In this document: one piece after another, positions 26,287 through 35,169 of the stretch
How positions within the stretch are numbered: position 1 is the stretch's first letter
How the letters are laid out: each line of letters opens with the position of its first letter
Origin: Deinococcus humi
GTDB lineage: Bacteria > Deinococcota > Deinococci > Deinococcales > Deinococcaceae
Length of the DNA: 64,000 nucleotides
Direction: 5' to 3'
Assembly (NCBI RefSeq): GCF_014201875.1
Contig: NZ_JACHFL010000006.1
Coordinates: forward strand, 186,001 to 250,000
The notes under the pieces: generated by a model
The model's database searches: none
Told to the model about the DNA's origin: nothing
What the model saw: the letters and a program-made list of their open reading frames with translations, nothing else
Position numbers and translations under genes: made by a program

Positions 26287-26434
26287 AATCCCGATCTCTT
26301 CGCTGGTCTATATCCGCTCTCCAGGGACCCGCAGGTGGCGCAGGAACTGGCCGGTGTCCTGCGCAAGGCCAGTTGTGCCAAGATCATCGGCTCATATCCG
26401 CGCGCTGGATACGGTGGGCTGAATCCAAAGCAGG

Positions 26435-26457
26435 AGGGCGGCCCCAGCGGCCGCCCT
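26435..26457. terminator. GC-rich hairpin downstream of DUF4383 gene
   Basis: AGGGCGGCC / CCAGC / GGCCGCCCT, nine perfect pairs, 18 bases past the stop of the minus-strand gene at 26475. The T-run is weak on both strands. Confidence 0.55.
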
Positions 26458-26474
26458 GTTCTCAAATCCCGAAT

Positions 26475-26885
26475 TCAGGTGCGGGTCGCATCCGTCCGGG
26501 CCACGCCCCAGCCGAAATAAGCGGCGATCAGGGCGGTCCCGAAGTGCAGCCAGACATCATTACCGTGAAGGGGTGCCAGGCCGAACATGGTGTTCAGTCC
26601 GGGAATCAGGCCCATAACCCCCAGCAGGGCGTAGAGCACCGCCAGGCCACGGGCGAATCCAACCGAGGCGTCCAGGCTTCGGGCTGCCGACAGACCCCAT
26701 AGGCCAATGGCCAGGTGGACCAGGTTATGCACCAGATTGACGGGGAACAGCCCCAGCAGACGCCCATGGAAGGCGTCCACAGCCAGGTCCGGGCCGGTGG
26801 GCGGCGACAGAAGTCCTGGAATAAAGCCAACTAGGCCCACAAGAAGGTAAATGATGCCGGCGATACGCGCGAATTGTCTGACCAT
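26475..26885 (-). CDS. DUF4383 family membrane protein
   Basis: 136 residues with four membrane segments: [60 protein letters not shown] and a final [23 protein letters not shown] and the terminal segment are typical of the DUF4383 family, small membrane proteins of unknown function. The start [10 protein letters not shown] is chosen because the first helix begins there; upstream sequence in frame is not protein-like. Confidence 0.85.
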   Translation of the reverse strand: MVRQFARIAGIIYLLVGLVGFIPGLLSPPTGPDLAVDAFHGRLLGLFPVNLVHNLVHLAIGLWGLSAARSLDASVGFARGLAVLYALLGVMGLIPGLNTMFGLAPLHGNDVWLHFGTALIAAYFGWGVARTDATRT

Positions 26886-27024
26886 CCTGTCCTCCAAGTT
26901 CGGACAGAGCAGGTGCGACTTCCATCTGAAGGGCACCGATGCTCTGACAAATCCATTGAGCCATGCCGCCCGGAGCGCTGTTCATAGACAGGACTTAGTT
27001 TTTCTTGAGGCGCTGAGGAAACCG

Positions 27025-27330
27025 CTACAGCAGCTCGACGGGTTGCGCCCGGACCACCAGAGCCTCCTGCCGAAATGCGGTGCGCAACTCTTCCCGGTAG
27101 GCCGCCCACCAGGATCGGTCCAGCTCCTCAGCCATGACCTCATAGACGACCAAATCGTCTCGAACGGTCTGCTCGCCCTCTTTCCACAGGCCAGCGGCGG
27201 GCGCACGGCTGTAGGTTGTCAGGCCACCAAAGTGCTGTGCCAGAAGCTGCCGGACCGGAGCGTACAGATCAGGCCCGAAGGGATGGCCCTCATTGTCATA
27301 GAGGGGAAGCAGGAGCTGGACTAGGTACAT
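27025..27330 (-). CDS. Conserved small protein of unknown function
   Basis: 101 residues from ATG 27330: MYLVQLLLPLYDNEGHPFGP, LYAPVRQLLAQHFGGLTTYS, RAPAAGLWKEGEQTVRDDLV, VYEVMAEELDRSWWAAYREE, LRTAFRQEALVVRAQPVELL. The pattern (QLLLPLYDN...FGGLTAYSRAPAxGLW...DDxVVYEVMxE) is a widely distributed small-protein family without a known function. No partner in an operon. Confidence 0.7.
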   Translation of the reverse strand: MYLVQLLLPLYDNEGHPFGPDLYAPVRQLLAQHFGGLTTYSRAPAAGLWKEGEQTVRDDLVVYEVMAEELDRSWWAAYREELRTAFRQEALVVRAQPVELL

Positions 27331-27464
27331 ACTCAAAGGTCCCACAGTACGATGAAACACGCGTCTACGAGCGCTTTAAGCTGTTCACATACGCACTTTA
27401 GAACGGTCCAGCCTCCCAGGCGGCCAACCACGTTGATGCCCGCATGCCCCGTGAACGGTTCCCG

Positions 27465-29153
27465 TCAGGAATGAAGCTCTAGCAGGGCTCCCTCGCGTTC
27501 AGAGGGCCCCCGGGACCTCTTGGGGAATGCCGCCACGCTCAGGTGCCACAGCAGCCTGGGCAGGGTGTCAAAGGCGTAAGGCTGGTGGACCCGTTCGAGT
27601 TTCTGATGGTAATCGCGTCCCCAGGGACCCACATTCAGAACCGGGAACCGCAGCGCGTCTTCGCGTTGCGGGGAACAGTGCGCCGGATGCACGGTCTGCC
27701 GGACGACCACGTCCCGCGTGCCGGCGGACGGAACCTGGCCGAAGAAACTGATGTCAGAAATCCCGGCGAAGTACGGCCGGACACCGATGGTCTGTCCAGC
27801 CTGCCGGGCGAACGCCGCGCGCTGCTGCTCCACCCAGGCGCGCATGTCGTCACCGTCAGGGGCGTCGCCGACATGCGCGTGCGGGTAATGGACGCCGCCG
27901 AAGCCCAGGACGATCAAAGGGCCCTCCAGGCCAGCCAGGGACAGGAGGCCCTGCGTCAGGTGGCGGCTGGCTTGCAAGGGGTCCGGTCCGGGCGGCGTGG
28001 CGGCCTCCAGGGCACTGACCTGCGCTGCGCCTCTGCGCATGACGGCAAGCGCCCGGAGCTCAGCTACGGTCAGGATGCGGGCGCGCTGGTCGGCGAGGCC
28101 CGGGGCACTGGGGCTGGCCGCCCCCTCCGCCCGGTTCCTGAAGGTGCTCAGGGCCGCGTCCGCGGCTTCATGCGCCAGCGCCTCAAATTGCGACAGCACC
28201 TCGGCGGGGCTGCGGCGGTGGGTCAGCACGTTGAACGCGCACCACACCGCGGCGGGCGTTGTCACGTCGTATCGGGTGCGGTCATCCTGCATCGTCAGGC
28301 AGATGGGGGGTGGGGCCGCCGCGCCGTGCGCGTGGTCGGCCAGGTCCGGGTGACCTTCGATGCGCCGGACAAGTTCAGCCGCCATCAGAGCCGCGCTGGT
28401 GCCGTCGAAAGGGTACCCGGCGTGGGTGGGGCGGCCCACCACCAGGGCAGACACGAGCAGTTTGCCCACGGTGCCCAGGTAGATCGTGCGGCCGTCCTGA
28501 CCATCCTCGGCAGCGTTGGTTGCGTCCAGGTTGAGGCCCAGGCGGACGTGCAGGTTACGCGCGCCCATCAGGTCCGGCAGCAGGTGCGCGACGTGACGCG
28601 CGCCGCTGGATGCCCCTTCCTCATCGGGGGAGGCGATCAGCAGCAGGTGGCTGCGGCGTTCGCCCGCGGCGCACGCCGCGTAGCGTTCCAGAACGGCCAA
28701 CCCGGCGGCAAGGCCAGCTTTCATGTCCAGCAGCCCCCGGCCGGGCAAAAAGTCACCGGAGCGCAGGTCTGCGCGGGCCTGCGCCTCGGCGGCCGTGAGA
28801 TCCTCACGGTCAAGCTGCGCCAGAAGTGCCCTCAGCAGCGTGTGCGGCTCGGTGGCCAGCGGCTGGAGTTCGCCGTAGGGCGCCGTGGAGACCGTGTCGT
28901 AATGGCCGCTCAGGACGACGGTGTCGGGCTCGGTTCCTGCCACCAGCGCGAAGACATTGAGGGCGTCGCTGCCAGGAATGGGGGAAAGCCAGAGATGCTC
29001 AGGGTGGGCTTCAAAGTAGGGCCAGCGGGCCAGGAAGTCACGCAGCCGTGGACCAAAGGCAGCCTCGTCGGGGGTGCCGGTCACACTGGGCCAGCGCGTG
29101 AGGGTCAGCGCGAGGTCCTGGGTCCGGTCGAACCAGGGGGAACGTTCAGTCAT
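27465..29153 (-). CDS. rocB: M20-family peptidase, RocB-type
   Basis: 562 residues, the RocB length. VVLSGHYDTVST supplies the first metal-binding His-Asp pair, DFLPGRGLLDMKAGLAAGLA the bridging Asp, and IASPDEEGASSGARH the catalytic and metal-binding Glu pair; HLRLGLNLDATNAA and the dimerisation-domain region follow. RocB-like proteins are M20 metallohydrolases linked to arginine/amino-acid utilisation in Bacillus; the substrate here is unknown. Transcribed divergently from a LysR-type regulator, which probably controls it. Confidence 0.8.
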   Translation of the reverse strand: MTERSPWFDRTQDLALTLTRWPSVTGTPDEAAFGPRLRDFLARWPYFEAHPEHLWLSPIPGSDALNVFALVAGTEPDTVVLSGHYDTVSTAPYGELQPLATEPHTLLRALLAQLDREDLTAAEAQARADLRSGDFLPGRGLLDMKAGLAAGLAVLERYAACAAGERRSHLLLIASPDEEGASSGARHVAHLLPDLMGARNLHVRLGLNLDATNAAEDGQDGRTIYLGTVGKLLVSALVVGRPTHAGYPFDGTSAALMAAELVRRIEGHPDLADHAHGAAAPPPICLTMQDDRTRYDVTTPAAVWCAFNVLTHRRSPAEVLSQFEALAHEAADAALSTFRNRAEGAASPSAPGLADQRARILTVAELRALAVMRRGAAQVSALEAATPPGPDPLQASRHLTQGLLSLAGLEGPLIVLGFGGVHYPHAHVGDAPDGDDMRAWVEQQRAAFARQAGQTIGVRPYFAGISDISFFGQVPSAGTRDVVVRQTVHPAHCSPQREDALRFPVLNVGPWGRDYHQKLERVHQPYAFDTLPRLLWHLSVAAFPKRSRGPSEREGALLELHS

Positions 29154-29245
29154 GCGGGCCTCTCGTGGTGGGTGACATCGCTACAGGTGAGCGTACGAAG
29201 TGGAGCGGAGGCTGTGATGCACGAAATGCACCGCCCACTCGTGCT

Positions 29246-29260
29246 ATGAATCAGATTCAT
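29246..29260. promoter_or_regulatory. Perfect palindrome overlapping LysR start codon
   Basis: ATGAATC-A-GATTCAT, 15 bases, in the 105-bp divergent intergenic region. Its last two bases are the first two of the lysR ATG. Position and symmetry suggest an autoregulatory operator or a ribosome-binding block. Confidence 0.45.
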
Positions 29261-30137
29261 GGACAGCCTGACGCTCACGCAGCTGCGCGCTTTTGTCGCG
29301 ACCGTCCGGACGGGCCGCGTGAGCAGCGCGGCTGTGGAGCTGAACCTCACGCAGTCGGCAGTCAGTCACGCCCTGCGTCACTTGGAGGGGCACCTCGGCG
29401 TGACCCTGCTCCACCGGGGCGGCCGCGGCATGACGCTGACGGCCACCGGCGAGCGACTGCTGCCGCTCGCCGAGCAGCTGCTCTTCCAGCTCCGCGCTCT
29501 TGAAGCCGCCGCTCAGGCGGAAGCGTCCCTGAGCGGCATCGTGCGCATCGCCAGTTTCCCCAGCCTTACCCGGCACCTGGTGCCGCGCGCCCTGCCGTTG
29601 ATCCAGGCACAGCTGCCGGGCGTTCAGATCCGGGTCAACGACGCGTATCTGGATCGCCCGGCCGTGTACGACGCGGTGCGCAGAGGCGAAGCGGACATCG
29701 GCCTGACCCAGGTGTGGCCCAGCCAGGGCCTCGCCGTGCATGTGCTCGGCGCTGACCCCTACCTGCTCGTCATGCCCGCCGGATGGCCGGCCGCGGACGT
29801 CTGGTCCCGCCCCTACATTCACCTGGGCAGCCCCCATGACCGGCAGATTCCAGACGCCCTGGTCCGGCATGGCGTGCGGCTCCACCCGGCCCTGAGCCTG
29901 GCGACCGAGCAGGCGATTCTCGCGCTGGTGGCCCAACAGTTGGGGTTTGCCATTCTCCCCGCCCTCGCCCTGACCGAGGTGCCTGCGGGCGTAAGCGTCC
30001 AGGCCCTGCCCTGGCCGGTTCAGCGCTCGTACGGGGCCGTCACCTGCCGCGACGTCCCCGCCGCCGTGCAACGGGTCCTCACCCTGATCCTGCGGACTGG
30101 CTCAGAAGTCCCAGCACCGACCATCACGTCCCGCTGA
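29259..30137 (+). CDS. LysR-family transcriptional regulator
   Basis: 292 residues. N-terminal winged HTH: LTQLRAFVATVRTGRVSSAA, VELNLTQSAVSHALRHLEGH, LGVTLLHRGGRGMTLTATGE; the effector-binding domain starts near residue 90 (SGIVRIASFPSLTRHLVPRA) and includes RRGEADIGLTQVWPSQGLAV. Divergent from the rocB-like gene, the classical arrangement for LysR control of a neighbour. The effector is unknown. Confidence 0.9.
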   Translation: MDSLTLTQLRAFVATVRTGRVSSAAVELNLTQSAVSHALRHLEGHLGVTLLHRGGRGMTLTATGERLLPLAEQLLFQLRALEAAAQAEASLSGIVRIASFPSLTRHLVPRALPLIQAQLPGVQIRVNDAYLDRPAVYDAVRRGEADIGLTQVWPSQGLAVHVLGADPYLLVMPAGWPAADVWSRPYIHLGSPHDRQIPDALVRHGVRLHPALSLATEQAILALVAQQLGFAILPALALTEVPAGVSVQALPWPVQRSYGAVTCRDVPAAVQRVLTLILRTGSEVPAPTITSR

Positions 30138-31199
30138 CCTCTGCCATCCTGCAGGACGCCTCAAACGTCTGCGTTCAAAGCCATACCGCAACCCTGGCTG
30201 CATGGGAACCGTGGCGCACCGGAGACACGACGCGGTCTGCGCTACGTCGTGCGTTTGGCCCCGGCCCCACTGTCCGGCAGGTGCATCAATCGCTCAGGTG
30301 TGTCGTACCGGATTGAGAACGAACAGGCCGTCGTGCTGTCCCTGACCGTGGTGAAAGGCGTCAGTGAGAGAATGGCGCGTCAGATTATGTAGGCATATCC
30401 GTTGAATGGGAAGGACGCCAGCGTCAAGGACTTTGACGATCGGGTGAGGGTGAAGCGCTGTGCCTTCGGCAGGGTGCTGAAAGCAGGCGCGTTCGGTACC
30501 ATCGAGGCCCAGGAAAACTGACGCGAGGCGTACGCCGTCATGCACATACTTCACTCTGGACCACACCTTCCCGCACCTGTGGCTCATCATCTCCCCTGTC
30601 GCTGCCACTTCATCTTGGGTGACTTGATCTCCCACAAGGTCGAACGCCGGGCTGGAGTCGCCTAACTTTAATGTGCCATGGGGAGGCGGGCCCAGGTCTG
30701 TGTGACCCGGGGAAGGTTTCTTCAGTGGTCCGATTCTATTGGCGTTAAACAACAAAGAATCAAGCCCCCTCTCCTCTGCCTGTGCATCGGCAAAAGCATG
30801 AGGAGGAGGAGAAGTAGGGAGAGGCAGACTTTTGACTCACGTTTTATAACGCCGATTAAATATCATTCTTGACTTGCAACCTGCGGTCAAAAACAGTTCT
30901 GGGACCCGACGAAATCTCTTGGTCAAAAGAGGAGACTCTGTCGAGCAGCACGCACACGCCAAACCTTGCCCAAATGCAGTCCAAAAGCCCACAAAGGACA
31001 TTTAGGACCAGTTGCGTGGGGACGTGGCATCCCATCCGCAGTACACGCCGTTGCCAGACGGACAAGTTCAGGCCGCCATCCATCCGTGAATTCGCGACGG
31101 AAAGAACGTCACGCACGGTCCGCCAGAGTGGGTCCCTGCAGGAGGGCGACAGGATCAGCAGCTTTAGGCTGCTGAACGGCCTGGTCAAGAGGCAGCCGG
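30138..31199. other. Stretch without a convincing gene
   Basis: About 1 kb. A plus-strand frame VSYRIENEQAVVLSLTVVKG near 30300 and a minus-strand frame of about 115 codons near 30856-31203 exist, but neither has a plausible start site, ribosome-binding site or recognisable domain. Probably relics of decayed genes. Confidence 0.4.
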
Positions 31200-31850
31200 T
31201 CACCTTACCACTGGAAACGGAGCGCGCTTCACAAAGGTCATCTGGCTGTTCGCGACGTCCAGGACCATCTTTTCCCAGTGCAACGGCTTACCGCTCTTGA
31301 GAAAAAATTCCATCTTCGACATCTTGGGCCCAATCTCGACGTCGCGGAAGGTACCGTTGAACAACAGAGGCAGCAGTTTGCCGCCGTCAATGCGAACAGC
31401 CATCAGGGCATCTGCAGGAAGGTAGCGGCCACTGAAATAGCCCGTGATCCTCACCTGGTTGTGGAAACTGTCGGGCAGAGCAATGGTCACGGTGGCGGCC
31501 TCCGGATAGGTGGTCCGCCCAGCTGCCTGATGCTCACCGTAGATCACGTAGCGCCACGACAAACCGGTCCCAAGAACGGTGGCCAAGGTTTTGATGTCCT
31601 TGGTCTTGAAGCTGTACTGCCCCCTATCCGCCGTAATCGTCACACCGCAGAGACTGATTTGGAAGGGTTTGGTCTGCTGATCGAGCTTGACTGCCGTCTG
31701 CTTGGCAGGGTTGGGAAAAACTTCAACCTCCTGGTACGCCAGGCACCCATTGACGTCGAGTCGCAGCGTGGTGCAGTCGATCTGGGCGGCGGACGCTCCA
31801 CCAGGGAGAAGCAGGCAAAAAATCGGCAAGACACGCATAAAGAACCCCAT
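31200..31850 (-). CDS. Exported protein of unknown function
   Basis: About 216 residues from ATG 31850 (MGFFMRVLPIFCLLLPGGAS-AAQ), with a signal peptide cleaved after ASA; ATG 31838 is the alternative. The mature part has paired cysteines (IDCTTLRLDVNGC) and beta strands (LDQQTKPFQISLCGVTITAD, TVTIALPDSFHNQVRITGYF, GKLLPLLFNGTFRDVEIGPK). No family recognised. Isolated. Confidence 0.6.
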   Translation of the reverse strand: MGFFMRVLPIFCLLLPGGASAAQIDCTTLRLDVNGCLAYQEVEVFPNPAKQTAVKLDQQTKPFQISLCGVTITADRGQYSFKTKDIKTLATVLGTGLSWRYVIYGEHQAAGRTTYPEAATVTIALPDSFHNQVRITGYFSGRYLPADALMAVRIDGGKLLPLLFNGTFRDVEIGPKMSKMEFFLKSGKPLHWEKMVLDVANSQMTFVKRAPFPVVR

Positions 31851-32065
31851 TGAGAAGAGTAGACGCTTAGGAGCGCAAGACTGTGGACGAACGGGCAAAT
31901 GGCGGCGCAGACAAGCTGCGGCAAACAGTGAGGGGACAGACAGCGCGGACATCACCACCCCCATTTCAAACTGGGCACTCTAGTGACGCTCCTGAATCAA
32001 CCGCTGCTGCCCGCCACAGGCTGACCGCTCAGGTTTTCGGCTGGAGACACGCCGTGCGGCGCAGT

Positions 32066-33037
32066 TCATGGCCGGTCCTCCAGCGCATGCTGGAGCAACG
32101 AGGCCGGACCCCCGATGAACAGCAGGCCGCCGAGCAAGAGCGTCCCGTACTGCGCTTCCGGTTGCCAGCAGACCGCCTGTCCGCCGGTTTCCTGGGCTTG
32201 CAGGTGCAGCTGACTCTGCACGCCGCCCTTCTCGCTCTGGCCCAGATACAACACACCTGCTTTCAGGCTGGGCGTGCCCCGGTGGCTCTTGACGTCCACG
32301 CTGAACACCTGCCCGTCCGGGCGCGTCAGCACAGCATCCACATCGCCCCCACGCCGCATTAGCAGGCCTCTGCGAACGGTCCAAGTGGCGAAAATGCTCT
32401 CCAGTTCATCCAACGCCCACGCTTCGACATCATGCCCACGCTGCCGCACCGCCTGTTCATTCAGGGCGGCGGCCTCCCAGAAACCCACCTGTTCAGCGAG
32501 ACCCTGGACCCCAGCGTGCAACCAAATCTCCTGACCCTGCACGGTAGAAGGGCCGCCGTGCAGGTCAAGGCGCACGACAGTGGCCCCCTCCCGCCGGGCC
32601 AGGGCCGTCTGATCCCGCGTTTCCGCAGCGCTGACTGGCCCGGACGGCTGTGCGTAAACGTGATACCGCGTTCCACTTTCACCCACCAGCCGGACGCCGG
32701 TGTTGTCCAGCGGGGTGACCGTCAGGCCCGCAGGCAGATGAGGTGAGACCGCTGCCGCGAGGGCCTGACTGGCCTGCTGACGTTCCAGTGCGCATGCCCG
32801 CTGCGCGGCCTGCTCCGTGAGGGCCAACTGGTGCGCTTGCCGCCGTGGCGCCACGCTGCGGTGGTACGCCCACCAGTGCCGGAGCGCCAGATACAGCGCC
32901 CAGAAATACACTACCCTGAAGCCGATCCCCAGCCCACTGGTCACCGGCAGCCCCTGAAACGAGGCCAGAAAGAATACAAAAATCACGCCGAGGGCGAGAT
33001 CCCGGAAGCGGAAGAGTGGCGGCGGAGCAGGCGTCAT
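32066..33037 (-). CDS. Membrane-anchored NERD-like nuclease-domain protein
   Basis: 323 residues. Two hydrophobic segments at the N-terminus (LALGVIFVFFLASFQGLPVT, IGFRVVYFWALYLALRHWWA) followed by a coiled stretch rich in Gln/Ala. The C-terminal part carries RRGGDVDAVLTRPDGQVFSV-DVKSHRG, the D...(D/E)-x-K core of NERD/PD-(D/E)xK nuclease-related domains, after a helix AWALDELESIFATW. Expected at the inner face of the membrane. The upstream gene (33058-33414) ends 20 bases before it on the same strand, so both are probably co-transcribed. Confidence 0.65.
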   Translation of the reverse strand: MTPAPPPLFRFRDLALGVIFVFFLASFQGLPVTSGLGIGFRVVYFWALYLALRHWWAYHRSVAPRRQAHQLALTEQAAQRACALERQQASQALAAAVSPHLPAGLTVTPLDNTGVRLVGESGTRYHVYAQPSGPVSAAETRDQTALARREGATVVRLDLHGGPSTVQGQEIWLHAGVQGLAEQVGFWEAAALNEQAVRQRGHDVEAWALDELESIFATWTVRRGLLMRRGGDVDAVLTRPDGQVFSVDVKSHRGTPSLKAGVLYLGQSEKGGVQSQLHLQAQETGGQAVCWQPEAQYGTLLLGGLLFIGGPASLLQHALEDRP

Positions 33038-33057
33038 TCAGGAGCCCAGTGGCCAGG

Positions 33058-33414
33058 TCATCCCGCGGACCGGCGCGGCAAGTCGAGACTGAGCTGCTGA
33101 GCGAATTGATTGAAAATGTCAAGGACGGAGGGCAGCCGTGACAGGAGCCTGATCGTGACGGTCCCAGACCCCACCTGGAAATCAATGTCTTGCTGAAGGC
33201 AGTCGGTGCCGAGATTCAGCCCCTCGCAGGACAGCCGCAGGTGCAGGGTGTCCGAGGTGTGTCCATCCAAGAACCAGTGGCGTCCCGTCCCGTGTCTGAG
33301 GTTGTGGGCTGCCCGCTGTGCGGCACACAAAAATTCCGTACGCGTCGCGTGGTAGCTGGCTTGACACAGCCTGGGAGGCAAAACCAGCCTGAATACGGGT
33401 GCTTGCTCTTTCAT
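33058..33414 (-). CDS. Hypothetical protein upstream of NERD-like gene
   Basis: 118 residues: MKEQAPVFRLVLPPRLCQAS, YHATRTEFLCAAQRAAHNLR, HTSDTLHLRLSCEGLNLGTD, GSGTVTIRLLSRLPSVLDIF. No family recognised. GGAGCAAG immediately precedes the ATG, and the upstream DNA holds a TATAAT box on the minus strand (33464-33469), so it is the first gene of an operon with the NERD-like gene. A divergent HTH regulator starts 107 bases away. Confidence 0.55.
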   Translation of the reverse strand: MKEQAPVFRLVLPPRLCQASYHATRTEFLCAAQRAAHNLRHGTGRHWFLDGHTSDTLHLRLSCEGLNLGTDCLQQDIDFQVGSGTVTIRLLSRLPSVLDIFNQFAQQLSLDLPRRSAG

Positions 33415-33521
33415 CTTGCTCCTTTGCAGTCCACAGAGATTGTTGACTGTAGACCGACTGATTATAGAGGAACGTTCTACAACAAGTCGCCCTGACAGCG
33501 CTACGCCCGCAGGCTGAGGCC

Positions 33522-33791
33522 GTGCAGCGCCTTCGTCCGAAAACCCGCAAACGACACGAGCCGAATGCCGAGGAACTGGCGTTCCGACAAGCCCTTGGTC
33601 AGCGCATCCGTGCCCTGCGCGCCCCCAATTACAGCCAGGACGAGTTCGCGGAGGTTATCGATGTTTTTCGCAGCCACGTCAGCACGATCGAGACGGGCAA
33701 GACGGACTTGAAGCTCTCGACCCTGCTCCGTATCGCAGCGGCGCTCGACTTGACCGTCGATGAACTGCTGCGTGACCTGGAACAGGGTTGA
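33522..33791 (+). CDS. XRE-family HTH regulator
   Basis: 89 residues (GTG start): basic N-terminus, then FRQALGQRIRALRAPNYSQD, EFAEVIDVFRSHVSTIETGK, TDLKLSTLLRIAAALDLTVD, ELLRDLEQG, a complete Cro/C1-type HTH. Divergent from the 33058/32066 operon and probably its repressor; GTTGACTGTAG and CTACAAC flank the shared promoter region. Confidence 0.8.
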   Translation: MQRLRPKTRKRHEPNAEELAFRQALGQRIRALRAPNYSQDEFAEVIDVFRSHVSTIETGKTDLKLSTLLRIAAALDLTVDELLRDLEQG

Positions 33792-33840
33792 TTTCGCAGT
33801 GGGGGCGGCGAGGTGAACTGGGTTTGGACCGGCACAGGGC

Positions 33841-34431
33841 TCAGGGGACTTGCCAGGCCACGTCCACAGGAACGGGGGAACGGGCGGCATGGTCAAACAG
33901 GTACGCGGCCATGCCCAGCGTGCTTTCGTCCCAGCCACAGAAGAGCAACGGGTGTTCTTCATCGCAAAGCCCCTGCGCAGCGCCCGCCGTGATCCAGGGC
34001 AGGTCTTCATGTGGACTGTGCAGCCGACTATCCGGGTAGGCAATCCAGTTGCCGATCCATTCCACTGGCCTCTCCCCTGGCGTGATGGAGTAAGCGTCAC
34101 GCAGACAGTCGGTCCAGCCCAGCACGTAAGCCGCATCGATCTCGAGGGGATTTGCCCCTTGCAACCAGGGCCGCACGCCAGCTGGCGTGGCGAAACCCAC
34201 CACCAGGGTGCCCTCATCCCTGGTGCCAAACAGCAAACCGCCCTGCATCCGGCCTGTACACGACAGCATGCGTTTCAGGGCCGCGCCTGCACCGCGCCGG
34301 TGGATTTCGATGGTTTCGATGGGCGCGGCCTCAGCGTCTGTCCTGGGCGGCAGGTCACCCACCAGGCCCAGGAAACGCCGCTCGGCGCGCAGAAGGTGGG
34401 GATAGGCCATGCTGCCCTTTGTCCCAGTCAT
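33841..34431 (-). CDS. JAB/MPN-like protein with degraded metal site
   Basis: 196 residues from ATG 34431. GRMQGGLLFGTRDEGTLVVG, a long helix region, then VEWIGNWIAYPDSRLHSPHE-DLPW follow the layout of prokaryotic JAB (Mov34/PAD-1) domains, in which the last block is normally G-x-W-H-x-H-P...S...D. Here the His-x-His pair is replaced by Ile-Ala-Tyr while the Ser and Asp remain, so isopeptidase activity is unlikely. Its ATG overlaps the TGA of the upstream small gene (ATGA). Assignment is by motif layout and should be confirmed structurally. Confidence 0.5.
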   Translation of the reverse strand: MTGTKGSMAYPHLLRAERRFLGLVGDLPPRTDAEAAPIETIEIHRRGAGAALKRMLSCTGRMQGGLLFGTRDEGTLVVGFATPAGVRPWLQGANPLEIDAAYVLGWTDCLRDAYSITPGERPVEWIGNWIAYPDSRLHSPHEDLPWITAGAAQGLCDEEHPLLFCGWDESTLGMAAYLFDHAARSPVPVDVAWQVP

Positions 34432-34739
34432 CCGCGCACCGCCGCCTGCCTGGCCTCTTCGCGCTCGGCCAGCCAGATCAGGGCCGCCAGCGCGCCGTGG
34501 ATGCACCCCTCGAGCTGCCAGTCCGCCCGACCAAACTCCTGGGTCAGCACCGGGTGTTCGAACGCGAACTCTCTCTCTCGCAACGCGCCTGGACTGATCT
34601 GCCAGCCCAGTGAACCGCTGCTCAGCTGTAGGTTTGTGGTTGCGGCGGTCAGAACGCTGGTCAGGAAATAAGGCCAACGCAGGTGACGGGCATAGAGCCG
34701 TTCACTGACCACCAGGACAGCAGGGCGTGACACGGTCAT
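34428..34739 (-). CDS. Small protein coupled to the JAB-like gene
   Basis: 103 residues from ATG 34739; the frame extends upstream to 34829 but reads poorly. SRPAVLVVSERLYARHLRWP, YFLTSVLTAATTNLQLSSGS, LGWQISPGALREREFAFEHP, WQLEGCIHGALAALIWLAER. No recognised family. It overlaps the JAB-like gene by four bases, suggesting the two proteins act together. Confidence 0.5.
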   Translation of the reverse strand: MTVSRPAVLVVSERLYARHLRWPYFLTSVLTAATTNLQLSSGSLGWQISPGALREREFAFEHPVLTQEFGRADWQLEGCIHGALAALIWLAEREEARQAAVRG

Positions 34740-34859
34740 TTCCGCCACCACGACAACAGAGGGACATCGGGATATCTTTCCATGGGTCCTCCGAAATATG
34801 TGGATTCCGAGGGGGCTGTGAGCCTGCATAACTACTGCCCCCTCAGCTCCGATAGTAAC

Positions 34860-34881
34860 ATATCTAGTAGCTACTAGATAT
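34860..34881. promoter_or_regulatory. 22-bp perfect palindrome, probable operator
   Basis: ATATCTAGTAG and its complement CTACTAGATAT abut without a spacer. It lies between the minus-strand gene pair (34739) and the plus-strand HTH gene (34924), in AT-rich DNA that could hold both promoters. A further half-like ACTAG follows at 34884. Confidence 0.6.
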
Positions 34882-34923
34882 TTAACTAGCGCGCATCCCT
34901 ATGTCATGAGAGACAATGCCTAA

Positions 34924-35169
34924 ATGTCGTACACACACTGGAAGCTCGCATCACTGCTCGCAGAGAGGGGCTTTTCAGCGTATGCATTAGCAAAAGCGAG
35001 TGGAATCTCGCAACCCAATACGATTTACCGCATTGCGAAGCCAGGACATGAGCCAAAGAGAGTTGACCTGCCCACTCTGACAGCAGTCCTGGACGGCTTG
35101 AGGAAGCTCACTGGTGAGGACATTCAGATCGCTGACGTTCTCGAATACGTCCCAGACCTAGAATCTTGA
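34924..35169 (+). CDS. Small XRE-family HTH regulator
   Basis: 81 residues: HWKLASLLAERGFSAYALAK, ASGISQPNTIYRIAKPGHEP, LPTLTAVLDGLRKLTGEDIQ, IADVLEYVPDLES. A single HTH with a SISQ-like recognition helix (here SGISQPNTIYRI) fits the stand-alone repressors of mobile elements. The 22-bp palindrome upstream is the likely binding site. Downstream 370 bases hold no intact gene. Confidence 0.8.
   Translation: MSYTHWKLASLLAERGFSAYALAKASGISQPNTIYRIAKPGHEPKRVDLPTLTAVLDGLRKLTGEDIQIADVLEYVPDLES

Noticed and set aside
27543..29249. 568-codon frame antisense to rocB
   Set aside because: Gln/Arg/Gly/Val-rich composition typical of a shadow frame; the M20 metal-binding residues are on the minus strand.
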